Assembly (NCBI RefSeq): GCF_019649055.1
Contig: NW_026570236.1
Coordinates: 868,001-932,000, forward strand
Direction of reading: 5' to 3'
From: Paramacrobiotus metropolitanus
Taxonomy: Eukaryota > Tardigrada > Eutardigrada > Parachela > Macrobiotidae
Length of the DNA: 64,000 nt
Shown: positions 1-13,049 of the stretch, one piece after another
How positions within the stretch are numbered: position 1 is the stretch's first letter
Layout: each line of letters opens with the position of its first letter
Translations under genes and position numbers: made by a program
Notes under the pieces: model-generated
Told to the model about the DNA's origin: nothing
The model's database searches: none
What the model saw: the letters and a program-made list of their open reading frames with translations, nothing else

Positions 1-2851
1 GCTAGTCAGCTAAAATGTCGAGAATCACGCGGACTGCCGGCAAGAAGTGGCAACACGATAACACAACTAATTAGCTGCAAGGCTGAGTTATGAAACTTGA
101 TTATGCATGATTCGTAACGAGAATGGTATGTATACAGTATTCAGCTGTGTTGCATAGGGAAACGGTTTCCAGACTACGCAGGACATTGTCTTGTCATTCT
201 TGGAACAAACTGCGCGGTCATTTCCCCGGCCGGTTGCAATGATCATGGTATGGCAACCATGCACAAGGTCAAGACCATTTGTGGGGATGTACAGAGTAGT
301 TCGTAGTGCAGTGGTTGGTCATAGACGAAAGTCTGGACATTTTGTCTAACTTGCGATGCTTTTACTTGCTAGACGCGTGGTTTTGTGTAGATGTAGTTAA
401 CTGATTTGTGCAGATAAATCAAGTTTTCTCTTTGTGGTTATTTTAACAGACATTTTTTGATTTACTCATAATTTGCACAGCATCAAGATTAAAATAACAC
501 GGTCACTATGATACTGATGTCTTATTGTGCATAAAAAATTGCAGACGTATTTATGCAATTCAGAAACGATGCAGTAATTAAGAAAACTTTATTAAATTTT
601 ATGAATCGATTCTGCAGATTAAGTAGGAAGCCGAAAATTTATTAACCGGAAACTAGCCAATGCAGTGTAAAATTTTTATAAAGTATTATACATACACTAT
701 TTGCTTTACATAATTTTGCTTGATATTAATACTGCTGAAAATACTTCCTTTGACGTAATTTAACTTACTGTAAACGTAAGTAAACTTACTGTATGTGGTA
801 ATTTACCGCATTTTGAATATAGTATGCTCTAATCACGAGATTGCTATTATTTTACTTATTATTACGCATATTGTATGGAAATTAAGTATGTACCAGGCTC
901 GCTAGCGATCGTTTGAGAGGTACAATATCTGCAATTACAACTCATAATACGGTCAGAAGGTAAAATATTTCTTTATCAATTTGCAACCGGAAATGCTCAT
1001 CACGAGTTACGAATAGCAGCCAACCGCCGTGTCGCAGACCGTTTTGTACAGTTATTGCTTTGCACGGGTTTCACATCCCGCGCGACATTTAAAAAGGGAA
1101 GCCTACAAAGCGGCGGCGGAAGTCTGGCAGGAATTCAAGTGCATGTGTGAATGTGTGCTTCTGCGGAGATGCTTCATTTGTTCCGATATTGTCAACATTC
1201 TCCGTACCGGGTTAACGCCTGGGACCCCGTAGACCGGCGCGCCAGACATGTACAGAGAATAATGTGTCAATTAAGCATTTGATTGATCACTTTGGGCCAA
1301 TCCCGCTAACGACATTCCTATCCACTTCAATAACACTTGCCGTCAGAAACGGACCCCGTCCCTGGCCCATATCCTCCGTGATCCGCCGTGATGAACACGG
1401 ACATTTTCGACAAACAAGCAGGCAACGTCAATCTTCGATTTGTAAAAAATAAATACAATCACGAGATGTCGAGCATTAGAATATTTTCCAAGAAAATAAA
1501 CCTTTTAATAATGCATATCGATCGCATGAAGTAGGTTTACGGATTCGTATAAAAAAACTGAGCGTACGGAACAACTGAACTGTGGTGAAGCTAGAACTGA
1601 TATACGAAACAATTAGGGTTTTCATTAAAAAATATTTTTCGGTTCGGATTTTCTTTAATGTACGTACAATAACAAACTTGGCAAGGACAACTTCAAGCAA
1701 GACGCTATCGTAGCACAGCGGGTCAGTGATAAAATATGCGAAGCAAAGTAAAAGGCAAAACAATACAACTGGTTTCATAATTATATGTAGCAAATGATTT
1801 CTTTTCTTGTTTCTTTTTTACCAGTAAATGAAACCAACGAAGACAAACCGGGAAATGTAATTAATATGTATTCCGGTAATAACTCTGAAATCTTTTTATT
1901 TCTTGAATATTTTACTAATAAATCAAATCAAACGGAATCTATACAAATCAATTCCATTCCAAAGGAAACACAGTCAGCAGAAAAAAAACATGTTGATTTC
2001 CGTGCTAGTTGCAATCAAATTCTAATCGAGTTGCAAATCAGCTAAATCGTAAAACAAAAGCAAAAAAACACATGAAACGCACCCATCGGATCTGTAAGCC
2101 AAAAAGCGTCGATCGCTGACAAGTGACGCAGTGCACGGCGTCGTCGCGTCCCGTTTCCGTCCCGATCGGCATCTACAGCACGCCAGACGACTGCTCTTCC
2201 GCTCGTGCACCCTACAAGACGACATTCACAATTTTCACCGCGCATGTGTGTTAGTGCGTCACCGGCAAACTGCTCTATTTTTCCCCAACGCCAACGGGTC
2301 TTCGTCAAGCGCGGGCTCATTACAAGGTTAACGTTAATGGGTTTCGTCGAATCCCATGAGGATTAAGCTGAAACCGGCAGAAATAGCCGCGGCTCGGGTA
2401 TTGGCTAATATTAGCGTCAAAACTATTACGGCTTGGATTTATTCGCGATGCTGATTGAATAAGAAACCTTTAACGATCTACGCCAATGCAACCCTTAAAG
2501 CCAGGCAGACAAACACGTACAACAACCTACCAAAAACGCTAATATTACACCAGTTCGGCAGTCATATGGTGTTTAGGTGACAATTTTTTTTTGTTGAATA
2601 AAAATATTACTATGTAAAAAAAAGGTTTTTCAAATTTTCAGCTTAGAATAATTACTAACGAAGGTTAAGAAATGATCACAAAACTAGTGGCTATTAACCA
2701 CTGCACTACGACTTTGGTGGTTAATTAATAACTAACGCTCAGCAAAGGGAGGAGTGATTTTTCAGAAAAGCGTTCTTCCTAGAGAAATCCGCAACAGTAC
2801 GATTTAGCCAACACAAGCATCCATGCCGGTGGCATCTACTATGTGCCCGTA
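1..2851. other. AT-rich intergenic region, no supported gene
   Basis: I see no exon here that matches a protein family. The open frames near 1029-1452, 1794-2045 and 2042-2331 are short and lack family motifs or convincing splice sites. The stretch contains AT-rich sequence with scattered short repeats and lies downstream of the CSN1 stop codon. A CSN1 3' UTR and polyadenylation site should fall in its last few hundred bases, but none is assigned. Confidence 0.5.
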
Positions 2852-5800
2852 TTAATTACGTACACAAGTAACCAAAGCTAAACGTACCCGTAAAATCAGT
2901 CCACTGCGCGCCATACTTGTCCGAATAAGCGCGAAACGCATATGATCCCGCAGTGTCTCCACATTCTGCTGGATTTTATAAGCCGTTTCCATAAAGACGT
3001 TCTTCTCCTGGCGATTCAGCGTCTGGGTGAGGGAGTCGATGCGCGCGTCCAACTGCTCGTCCATAATCATTTTGGTCAGTTCATCCTGTAGCTCCGGCAC
3101 CGTGTAGCGGAACTCTTCGGCCATTTCCGCCAGCGCCACACTGGCATAGCAGCGGAAGTACTCGGTGATGCCGTGACGACGCGCATGTTGCAGCAATTTC
3201 TCCACGTGACGGGCCAACAGGACATCCAACATCAAAGCGTTCTAGAATGGTGCAAAACATTCTCATGTGAAATTAATTGGGAAAAAGCACGAAAATTTAA
3301 AATAGGACAAATTAGAGAAAATCGTAGAGCACTGGCAACTACCAGGAATCTCACTAGCAGTCAGCTTATTTATAGCACGAACAATCAGCTTACAGTTAAC
3401 ACTGCATACTTTCTGAACAACACGAACATAATATCTTTGATTTTTTAAATTCGATTAAATTTTGCTTGATACTTGAACGCATCGTAGGCAATTAATGTCG
3501 TCCATGTTGTTACTCAAATAAACTGTCTGACCTTGATCTCATCGAATGCCTTGAGAAATTCACGGAATTTGGAATTATAAAACACCTCCACCAGGCGACG
3601 GATTTCCGGTGCAGTTTCCAGGAAGCTCTTGAAACTCCTGTTGCAAGTAAGTCAGTATTATGTAATCACATAAACCGTGCCATGACCTGCCAATTACATA
3701 CTTGTTATTCACAACTTTATCCCGCAAGTCCTGGCGATTATATGTCGCTATGGCGCACAGACTTCCATAAATAGCAATATCCCGCCCGGTCAAAACCTGC
3801 AACGCAAATCAGTGCTAATATTAAAACTACAACACTATTTTCTTCCAGTTTCACTCTGAATAAATGTTGCCGCGTAATCTTTGAATAAATCTGATTGCAA
3901 ACACCTGCTAACAAAAGCACTCAGGAAAAAATGCAACAAAAAATGCAATTAATAATCGCATAAAGTAGATTAGTGGAACTGCTTCGACCATGCAAAACAA
4001 CAAGGAACGTCTTTAAGAAAGACAGCAATTTACCGCTTCACGGTGAAATAATAATATTAACGGAAAACGCCACAACTTTTCTGAAGCCATAGCAAATCAG
4101 GATCAACCAGCACGCAGCTACAGCATAATTAAGAGAAAGCCGAAGGGCCCACTTTCCCATGCAGATGGGAAACGACCAAGAAAACCGATAGTCTGTAATT
4201 ATCTTCTCGGATTTCGGCACTTCCCGCGACTTACCATAGGAAATTCACAATACTCCGAATTAAGCGCAATAAAGAGATCAGCAGCATCCTTGAAGTTGCC
4301 CGTGGACATATGGTACAGTGCAATGCAGGCCCTAATGAGATTCCACGAGGTCTCCAGTTTCTTGTCGATCACCGGTGCCGCGGGAGCGGCGCCACCAGCT
4401 GCACTGTTCGGCTCCTTGTCTTTCGTTTTGGCAGCCTCTCGCTAAGAGAAAAATTAAACGCTGTCTGATTATCACAATTTTTAATTCAGCAATTTTATGT
4501 GCAATCTCGACAACGTATTCTATGAACTAATGTACCACACGCATATTGAAGAAGAATTACGCTAACGCAAATACGCAACCTTTTGAATGTCAAAATTCAC
4601 TGTATGTCTAAGCACCGAGGAATAATTTAACCACAATTTATTGCAAATTTAAATCTAAGAAGGACATTACAAAATTGTGCCGTAATTAAATGCAGCCTAA
4701 AGTAGGCATTATTTACCCCTCGTTCCATCTGCAATCCCACATCTTTCATCTGCTCAACAAGACTTTTACCGTTGGGAAACGTTTGGAGATATACACAAGC
4801 CTGTAAAAGCGAAAATGCATTTTTTATAACAAATGGTACCGAAAGAAAGGAAAAACATAAACCAAACAAATATACCTTTAAACGATTAGCCAGCGTCTGC
4901 GCTTGCTCCTTAAAGCCTTCCCCATAGTCACGGGCTTTGTTGAAGGATTTGAGGGCGTTGCTGGCGTCCCCAGCGCTCAAGTAATGATTCCCGATTTCTT
5001 CGTGGCCGCGTCTGCGAATATCACATTCTCTACTAAAAACGCAATTAAAAATTTCCAAAAATGATAAGTTAGCAACTTTAACGCGACGGTATGGTGAGCC
5101 CTTTTCCAAAACATTGTAAATATCATTATGAACATCACAATACACAACAGAAGCAGATAAACAGCGTTCAGAAATTAGGAAAGCCCACGCACCTGATACT
5201 CTCCTTAATAGAATTAGTCTTATAGTTCTTCAGGTCGATATCCAGTTTATCCAGGCGGGTATCGAAAGCACGCTTCTGCTCACGCATCCAGTTCTCTTCC
5301 ATACGTGGCAGTGTCGCATCACCATCTTCGCCTTTCAAGTTCGCCCTGAAAACAAAAAGAAATTCTTCTAAACGTTACACAAACAATCATAACGGTTGAA
5401 ATAAAAATCTAGTTCAAATAACTACTAAAAACCCAGACTAAAAACAAAACACGAAATACACCGCGATGCAAACCGAGAAACCACCAATAAATCACTACCT
5501 CTCGGATACAAGACGAGAAAACTTGACTGATAAAAAAAGTGAGGAAAAAATTAAAAAATAAATGGAGAGCAATTTTATACTTTGAAAGTAACTGTTTGAA
5601 TACGTTTTTATACGCTCATGCAACTGTCTGTACATAAATCAGCGGAAAACACATAAGGCCAACTAAACGATAACTTACGCCAGTGCCGCCTTGAGATCGT
5701 CGTAGACTTTATGATACAGTGTGACATCCTGCGATGTTTCCACCAAATGCTTCAGCACCATCTTGAAGGCATCCACACGCAGCGGCGGACAGTGTTTGGC

Positions 5801-6623
5801 AATGTGCAACAGACGCTGAGTTTTGCTGATGCCCGCATGGCTCCCCACAAAAGTGTCTAAATCCTATAAAAATATCCAGAAAATTTTCTGCAAGTGTGTA
5901 GCAGTACGATATTTTATGTAAACTATTTAACAATTAACAACAGTTCGAGTTTGCAAAACAGTCAAGGCGCTGCAATCATGAAAGCTAAATCGCTGATATT
6001 CTCTTGCTTAGCACTACTCTGCAAGTAAACTTCCAAAAGAAACCCTGAACGTGACTTACGATTTATAGAAAAAACTTTAATACAAAATAATTATAAAAAT
6101 TATGTTACAAATTAAAATAGCAAGCGATCAAAATAATTTTAACATAATCAAAAAATTATGTTAACACTTAAAATATCAGAAGCGCTAAACGGCTAAACTC
6201 GTAAAGTGCACAAATTCTGCCACTCACGATGGGGATGGTATCAATGACGAAATTCATATCCTCCAACGGCAGAATGGGTACTTCGGGCTCGTTCAATGGC
6301 AGAAAGACATCCGGCTCCGCGGCATACAACGGCGAATGATGTCCCCCGAAGGCCCCGCGATAATCCATCTTATCGGATCCCCGATCGGCCATGCTGACGG
6401 CCAGCGCGTACTCCAGATCGGGGTCGTCCTGCATCACCACGTCCGGGATGTTCATCATGTTCCCGCCGGCTGACGCGGGCGGCGGGGACACGGCCGGGAA
6501 GTGGTGGACGTTGTTGGACTGGGAATGGTTGGCGTGTGGGTGCCCTGCAGCGGGATGAGCGGGACCTGACTGCATGGGCATGTTTTCCTCGTCGCTGAAA
6601 CCCTCGTCCATGATACCTGACAT
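2852..6623 (-). CDS. CSN1: COP9 signalosome complex subunit 1 (CSN1/GPS1)
   Basis: CSN1 is a PCI-domain subunit of the COP9 signalosome, which removes NEDD8 from cullin-RING ligases in nucleus and cytoplasm. Nine exons join with consistent phase: 6623-6228, 5863-5679, 5345-5193, 5011-4876, 4800-4717, 4441-4235, 3796-3702, 3637-3532 and 3241-2852, giving 583 aa. Diagnostic segments are LDIDLKNYKTNSIKESIRRG (exons 3-4), GNHYLSAGDASNALK (exon 4), DIAIYGSLCAIATYNRQDL (exon 7) and the winged-helix part of the PCI domain in the last exon (ITEYF through EEFRYTVPELQDELTKMI). The first 130 residues are low-complexity and acidic, longer than in vertebrate CSN1, and a Gly/Ala/Pro linker sits in exon 6. 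A GTACGT near the end (about 2890) could act as a donor, so the last ten residues are uncertain. Identity is very secure. Confidence 0.96.
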
Positions 6624-7062
6624 CGTTGATGTGGATGTCTACTGCCTTATCACAAGGCCAAGTAGCTTGTGCACCTGGTTTGTGAATCAGAAGCAGAACT
6701 TTGGGACTAGGATATAGTTCAGTGACCGCTAATGAGCTGAAGTGGCAATGCAGAAAAAAATCGTGAAAATACTGTAACTGCAAAATCGCAAGTGTGTTGT
6801 GAGTCGAGTTAGCATTTTTGAGCTGGCTTGTGCAAGTACAGTACTCGTTGCTTACAAGCAGCAACTGCCACCCGCACAGTGCAGCCAGCAAAATTGAGCA
6901 AATGAACGGCTGTCTGTGTGAGGTGAGTAAATTCCGTAAGTAATACAAGTCATATATAATTTTGTACCTTTTTTAATTTTAGTTAATCGAAAGCATTTGA
7001 TAAAACTCAAACAGCCAGTTTGATTCGGCATCCGCACCGGCGTTACAAATACAGCTACGGCC
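6624..7062. promoter_or_regulatory. Divergent promoter between CSN1 and the RRM gene
   Basis: Only 439 bp separate the CSN1 start codon (minus strand) and the RRM-protein start codon (plus strand). The head-to-head layout means both 5' UTRs and core promoters must lie here unless non-coding 5' exons exist. No canonical TATA box is obvious. This is inferred from gene layout and no individual motif is called. Confidence 0.5.
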
Positions 7063-10000
7063 ATGGATAACACTGGCGAACATTCTGAGGGAGGATCTTC
7101 TACTGGCGGCAGCAGTTCCTTCCAGGGTACGCCGATCCGAGATGAGAAGACGAGTGGGTTCTCGGTGCGCGTGAGCGAAATCGCTGAAAGCATTTCCAAG
7201 GAGAAACTGCAGGAGATCTTCGAGAAGCACGGCAAAGTCTTGGATGTCACTATGTCCACCTGCAGTGACAAGCCACGCTTCGGCTACGTCTTCTTCGAGG
7301 ATAAGGATGATGCTGCTAATGCGATCCAGAGCGTCTGTGGCTTGATGCTGGGCGGTCGGGCGTTGCTGGTGAAGTGGGGTGACGAGTCTGACGGTACGCA
7401 AACTGAATAACACTTTTGCTACCTTTTATTTTTTTCCTCGTTGGTTTTTAACAGAATTTAAGAATTATTTATATCAGTAACAGTGTAACACAGTCGTTTA
7501 ATTTTTATCGTTCTGTCGTTTAATTTTTGTTTTGCCATGTTTGTTAAACAATGCATATGAAACCTTTTGAAGCATATTAAGCAACGAAAGGATTTAAGCT
7601 TTCAAAATTGTTAAGACTCGGAAAAGATGCCATGCTAAGCGCTGCGCTTCGGTCTTACAATGAACCCACTGGTGCGTTTTCCTAGTAGCAGTAGTTATAT
7701 TATTATTGAAAATTTAATACGCATTTATTTTAATTAAATTTCTTCCTTAAAGCTCGATTTTTATTTCATTTTAGCGGAGCCGGACCCTTGGTATTTGATC
7801 TTCACTATTCGTAAGTAAAAATAAGTTCTATCACTACGTATCTGACAGTTTCGGATATATTCTGTATTTTAGATTTTGCTATTTTTTCGTAGGTTCGGTG
7901 AAGTATGGCCCTGTTGGCTTCGAGAAGCTTCGGAAGCTTTTCGCTGAGGTAGGTTTGACATATTTTTGTATGAACAGTTTTAATTTTGACTGATTGCACA
8001 TTAATATAAGGCCTCGTCTCGAATAGATGATCTGGTGTAGCCCACACTCATTTGATTGAGTCATTTCAATTCAAAAAGGTTTACAAGCTCAGATTTTTTT
8101 ATCTGCCAAATTTGTTTCTATTTTTGCGGTTGGCATGAATGAATTACGCCAAACGTACGGATGAATTTTCTTCCGCCGAAGTACAAGATCGGAAACAATA
8201 AGCCACTTTTGGACCAGAAAATTGGCAGACATCATTGATCATCACACACGAAACAAGCCAAAACGATATTTTCGCACGAATTTATTTTTGGTATTCATTT
8301 ACAATTTTTGTTTGGCTGATTTATTCATTGTCAACGGATCTGGGGCCGGACCCGTGCTCCCCTTTTGGACAACCATGCCTGACAATGCCAGTGAGGATGA
8401 TGGCTACGAGCCTTTCTCCATTGAGAAACTTGCCAAGCTATTCCCTGATGGAACGGCCAAGGATCAGTGGTCTTTTACCAAGCTTATCCCTTTGATACGA
8501 CAGATGATCCCAGCCATAGACAGCGATCTGGAATGCGTACAAAAGTACCCTGTATACCACGAGGATTTGAACGGCTTGATTACCAAGTGCTTCCAGGCCC
8601 AAGTCTCCCCGCTTATCACCCCGATCGTGGAAGAGAACAAGCGCCTTAATGCAGAGCTAACTACGGTGAAGGCCCAGATACGCGAATTACAAGAACGACA
8701 GAAAAGGTACGATGAGGCCTCTGCAACACTGCAGGCACTCCGGGACGAAGTTACAGCCTTGAAAGCAACCACTGTCAAATTACCTACGAATACCGTCGCA
8801 ACTGGTGGATTAGTTCCTCAACCCTCCGGGTTTCGATCCACCACAACGACACCTGTCGACACACCAGTGAAAGGTTTCCCGTCCAATGAAGTTTCACAAG
8901 CGTCAACCCCTGACTGCAAGGTTTCCCCTCCTTGCTTCGATGAAACCCCTCTGAGTGGGCCCGCTACCAAAGAATCCTGGACAACCATCGTTAAAAAGGG
9001 AAAAGTGGTTCGCGGTACTCGCGAGAAGGCTTCTAACGCTTCAAATGACATCATCATGTCGACCCTACAGCTTAAGCGTGTCTCTAAAACCGACAAGGAA
9101 AGAGAGAAAAAGGATTTCTGTCTACACGGCATCCCCCCGCTGGAGCAGACTGAGCACCAGACCCCTGACGACTACAGTAGGGATTTGAAGGCAACCATCG
9201 AATCCATCGGGATCTCTGTCAGATTTGTCTCAATTTATTCTGCTAAAAAGGGTCGTAAGAATAGTTTGTTCGCACGTGTTGGTTCTTACGCCAGTGAGTC
9301 TGAAAAAATGTTCACGGCAGACAACTGGCCCCCTAACATCGGGGTGCGTGAATGGCAGTTCACCCCTAAGGAGCAGTAGTTGCCGCTGTCTCGTTTGCAT
9401 ACTTAATCAAACTTCTGTTTTCTAGTACTTAGTTTGTACTTTCACGTGATACTTATTAAAGGTCCTTTTGATTTCAACCAATCAACACTTCACAAACTGT
9501 GCAGTTCAGTTCAGTTCAAATCAAGGCTTGGAGTCGGCTTGCCCGTCCGCCCCGTAGGGTTGATAATTAAACAAGGAATAACTACTGTGCGCCTCATCGT
9601 ACAAAAAAACACAAAAATACTCAACAAATAGAGCAAGCTTTAATTAGTACACACTACACAGCTTGGGCGCACCAAGACGTCCAAGCCGAAGAAACAAAAG
9701 AGAGCCCGAAAACACCATCGGCTCATGTAAAAGTAAGATTGTCTCAGCCATCTCGATTCGGTGGGCGGAGCGTACGCTCAACACAGATCCCTACTATTCG
9801 AAGCAGGTTTGGTATGGATGCTCAACCACACGATGTGGCTGTATGCAGGCCTCGTCTACAGACTACAGATACGGTACGCGAATCCACCTCGCGAGCTGGA
9901 GTTGCTGTGTCGCACCAAGATTCGCTTTGAATTCGGGACAAGGCCTAAGTAGTAATTCTAATTAAGTAATATTTTTTAGCATGAATATTTTTTAATTTTG

Positions 10001-11721
10001 AATGAAGTTTACCTGTCCCATTTTAGAATGCTTACAGTTTGTTTATAGAAAAAGCCAACTGCTCAGGAAGTCTTAACGGAATTGCGCGCTGTTCAGCTTA
10101 CTGGTCACGTTATGTTGTACGTTGATGCGCAGCTGCTGCCAGCCAATGTCCAGGAGTTAAAGTTCCGCATCCGCGGCATTCCCGGCTCAACGGATCAAGT
10201 AAAAAGTACAATCACGTAAGTGAACCAAACCAGCAGCCGATCGTGAACACTTTGACTACAGATTTATACAGTAAAACATCCGTGATATGGACACTTTTCC
10301 ATACGTACACGCTCTATAAGTCACCAAAACGCGTACGAGGAGAGCATAGTATTACCGTGCAGACGGACGGATCGTTTGTGGCAGTTTTTATCGTAAATTT
10401 ACGTGATCAGCACCACTGACATAACGTACTCAGGCGGTGAGCATGCGACGGGCAGTGCTGGCAGTACTTTGTTCAGTGTGACTGCTGCTAAATTACCTAC
10501 GTGCAGATTTTAAAAATGTTCAGCGTTGTTTATTCTTAAGCCAAAATTGTATCCATAGGCTTAAAAAATACATCTTTTGGCTGTGTCAGAGGCGTATGAC
10601 TGCGCCTGGTGCGTACGGTCCACACTGGACGTGCTTGCACTCATTCTTGCCGTTATCGCCTCTCTCGTTGTACGTACGTGTGCTGCTGCACTGCACTCAT
10701 CCGCTGAAGCGGATATACGCAGCGCACACACTGAGCATACTTGCTCTCTCGTTCCTCTCTCGCAGTATGACTCAGCGTTCATACGCTCGCGTTGGATTGA
10801 GTCCAGTCTGCGCATCATCACACAGCTGATGGCACACAGCACGTGCTTGCCGCCAGTTGCTTCTTTCACGCCTTGACAGACGCTCAAGAACCCTGTTAGC
10901 GGACACCTGCTAGATTCGGCCATCAGCGCCTTGGTTCTTTCTCACTGCTATTACGCAGCATTGTCAGCCTTTATTTGTCAATAAAGACACACTCGTGATC
11001 TCCTCGCCATTGTCTGTTACAGCTGCATGGATGTAGTTTTTTTATTTTGATTACAAAGTAATGATATGACTCTCCGCAGTTAACATAGTCTTCTATGGGA
11101 AAATGCATAAATCCAGCACCAGGTTTGCCATAGATGAGTATGCTAAATTCTTACGGTCATAACATTGCTTTGGCACAAAAGCACAAAAATACATTCTTTC
11201 AACCAAAAAGTATGTATTATTACGCATTTTTTAAGCCTATGGATTCAATTTTGACTTGAGAATACAAAAAGTTGAGCATTTTTGAATACTTAAAATTTGC
11301 ACGCAATTTGGAAGCAATCACACTGAACAAAGTACTGCCAGCACTGCCCGTCGCATGCTCACCGCCTCGGTATGGTATGTCAGTTGTGCTGTTCACGTAA
11401 ATTTACGATTAAAATTCAAATTGCCACAAAAACAATCCGTCTGCACGGTAATACTATGCTCTCGTACGAGTACCAAAATTACTGTACAGTGTACACTTGA
11501 AAAAAATACCTCTGACTGGTGAGTTCCGTACACCTTTACATTACGTACGAATTTTTCTGTATGAAGGGTGTAGGTATGAAAGAGATATCACTGCTCAGTT
11601 TTTCCATTTTTATTGGTTTTTCTTGTGAACTCAAATTCCTTTTTTGATTTACAGTAAAAACAAACCTGCGTACGAAAAGCGTGGCATGTCCGTGGAATGT
11701 AAGCGAGGCGAGTGGAATTGA
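7063..11721 (+). CDS. RRM-domain RNA-binding protein, five exons
   Basis: Five exons join in frame: 7063-7393, 7775-7810, 7893-7948, 10049-10215 and 11655-11721, giving 218 aa. Residues about 35-108 form an RNA recognition motif: an RNP2-like strand FSVRVSEIAESI, the helix KEKLQEIFEKHGKV, an RNP1-like strand FGYVFFEDKDDA and the closing GGRALLVKWGD. The N-terminus is Ser/Gly-rich. After the RRM comes EPDPWYLIF then YGPVGFEKLRKLFAE, which weakly resembles a GYF-like fold. The last two exons encode a segment (VQELKFRIRGIPG) that I do not recognise. The 2.1-kb intron 3 contains a LINE ORF1 and the 1.4-kb intron 4 contains a long-TIR element, so this gene tolerates insertions. The specific RNA target cannot be inferred. 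The RRM is firm, and the downstream exon chain is a phase-consistent inference. Confidence 0.72.
8375..9379 (+). mobile_element. Non-LTR retrotransposon ORF1-like protein in intron 3 of the RRM gene
   Basis: An uninterrupted 334-aa frame starts at ATG 8375; the frame is open from 8222. It has a predicted coiled coil around residues 85-135 (heptad-like LNAELTTVKAQIRELQERQ), a Thr/Pro-rich linker, a SWTTIVKKGKVV motif common in LINE ORF1 proteins, and a C-terminal globular part with FCLHGIPPL, SLFARVGS and NWPPNIGVREWQF. That order matches ORF1 nucleic-acid chaperones of non-LTR elements. No endonuclease or reverse transcriptase follows: the next 670 bp to the exon at 10049 show no homologous frame. 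The copy is therefore an ORF1-only or 3'-deleted element. It lies on the same strand as the host gene. Its open frame over 1 kb suggests a recent insertion. Confidence 0.6.
10330..11471. mobile_element. Non-autonomous DNA element with about 240-bp terminal inverted repeats
   Basis: The left arm (10330-10567) and right arm (11225-11471) are inverted copies at roughly 80% identity by eye. They share blocks such as GAGCATAGTATTACCGTGCA and GGCGGTGAGCATGCGACGGG. Both ends are flanked by ACCAAAA (10323-10329 and 11472-11478), a candidate target-site duplication. The 650-bp core has open frames on both strands (near 10561-10923) but no transposase motif. The element sits in intron 4 of the RRM gene. 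It looks like a long-TIR MITE whose transposase is supplied elsewhere, and the superfamily is not assigned. Confidence 0.7.
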
Positions 11722-13049
11722 CGACGCAGAACAAATCAAGAAGTTGTAAACACCGACTCCACCTCAACAGTTAGCAGTTGGAACGAAGAGTTTTAATAAT
11801 GTGATTAATAATGATGGGATCGCTTTGTGATGTTTTATGACGTTTTTGTGTGACGCACACAGGAAATGATGCCTTGTAATTACCGCCTTTATTGTGTTTA
11901 TTGAGTGCATTTAGGTGCAGAACATCATGATTCCGCAGTAAAATTTCTGAACCTGCTGCATACTTACTTCTTTAGATATGGATTTTCTGGTTTAACGCGC
12001 TGGGGCGTGGCTGAAGTGCGGCATTATTTACAGTGAACTTTGCCATTCGTGATTCTCGCCGAGACTGCAACTGGCAGTGTGTCATTTTGACGTCACTAAC
12101 AAAACAGGGATTTTGGAGTGCGCCAACAGGAGAATTGTGCATTCGCTCTGTTTCTGTTCGTGTGCTGAAATTTTCGAGGCGGTAATGCAATACGATGGTC
12201 ATAGGACTAGCGCTAAATTTAAGAATACCGTAAACATTTTTATCACACATTTTTTCCTCGTTTGCAGAGAATGGTTTTCTATAAATTTTGATGTATCTGC
12301 CCAATTAACGAACAACATAGTTTGCGAATGCGCACTGTTTAAAAGTGCCGGGATAAGCACTTATTGTTATGGGCCTACGATGACTTCCCGGCGCACCGTA
12401 GGCGCACGGCTGCCAACCGCCACAGGGTACCATCCTGGCGAGAATAGCGCTTACCGGGTAAACGTGGCTTAAGTCAAACCAACCCAGTATCATAAAACCT
12501 GAGGCGCGGTAGTTAACTAGACCTTAGAAAGTTAGAACTTAGAAGGCATGAAGCAAACTGAAAGCCTGAAAAGTGAAACGCAATCGCATAATATAGAAAA
12601 AACGAAATTTTCTTACGCTTCGAAGCCTTTAGGCTTTAGGTTTTACAGTTTTGCCTTTTTTACAGTTACAGTTTTACATACTTTATCCAAGTTATCATAA
12701 TGCGTCAGGTTCTGTTCTTGTAATCGTTTTGTGTTGATTTCTGTCAAGTTCTATGTTGGCCTGTGCATTTTCAAAGGAATCTAGCATTAAATTTGTCGTT
12801 TGCGCATGGTTGAGAAATTGTTGCGTCGAAGCTTTGCAGTTTTCATAAAATAATAGAAGTAGTATTCCGAGCGATATGGATATTAAGAAGACCGTCACGA
12901 TTTTAACTCAGCGATTCGAGCAGTAAGTCGAAATCTTATCTTTCGCATCCTTGCTTGGTCGGGTGCTCCCTGCTGTAAAATAATAGCAACGAAATAGAAC
13001 GCACAGCGTAAAGAGCGAAATAGCGATTGCGTTTGACTTTTTGCAACAG
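11722..13049. other. Intergenic, no gene recognised
   Basis: This lies between the RRM-gene stop and the first Aurora-like exon. Open frames at 11972-12304 and 12077-12472 oppose each other and carry no family motif. A missing 5' exon of the kinase gene may lie here, because the first kinase exon begins at a splice acceptor rather than an ATG. Confidence 0.4.

Noticed and set aside
10561-10923. ORFs of 99-120 codons in the long-TIR element
   Set aside because: They oppose each other in a Ser/Ala/Arg-rich core with no transposase motif.
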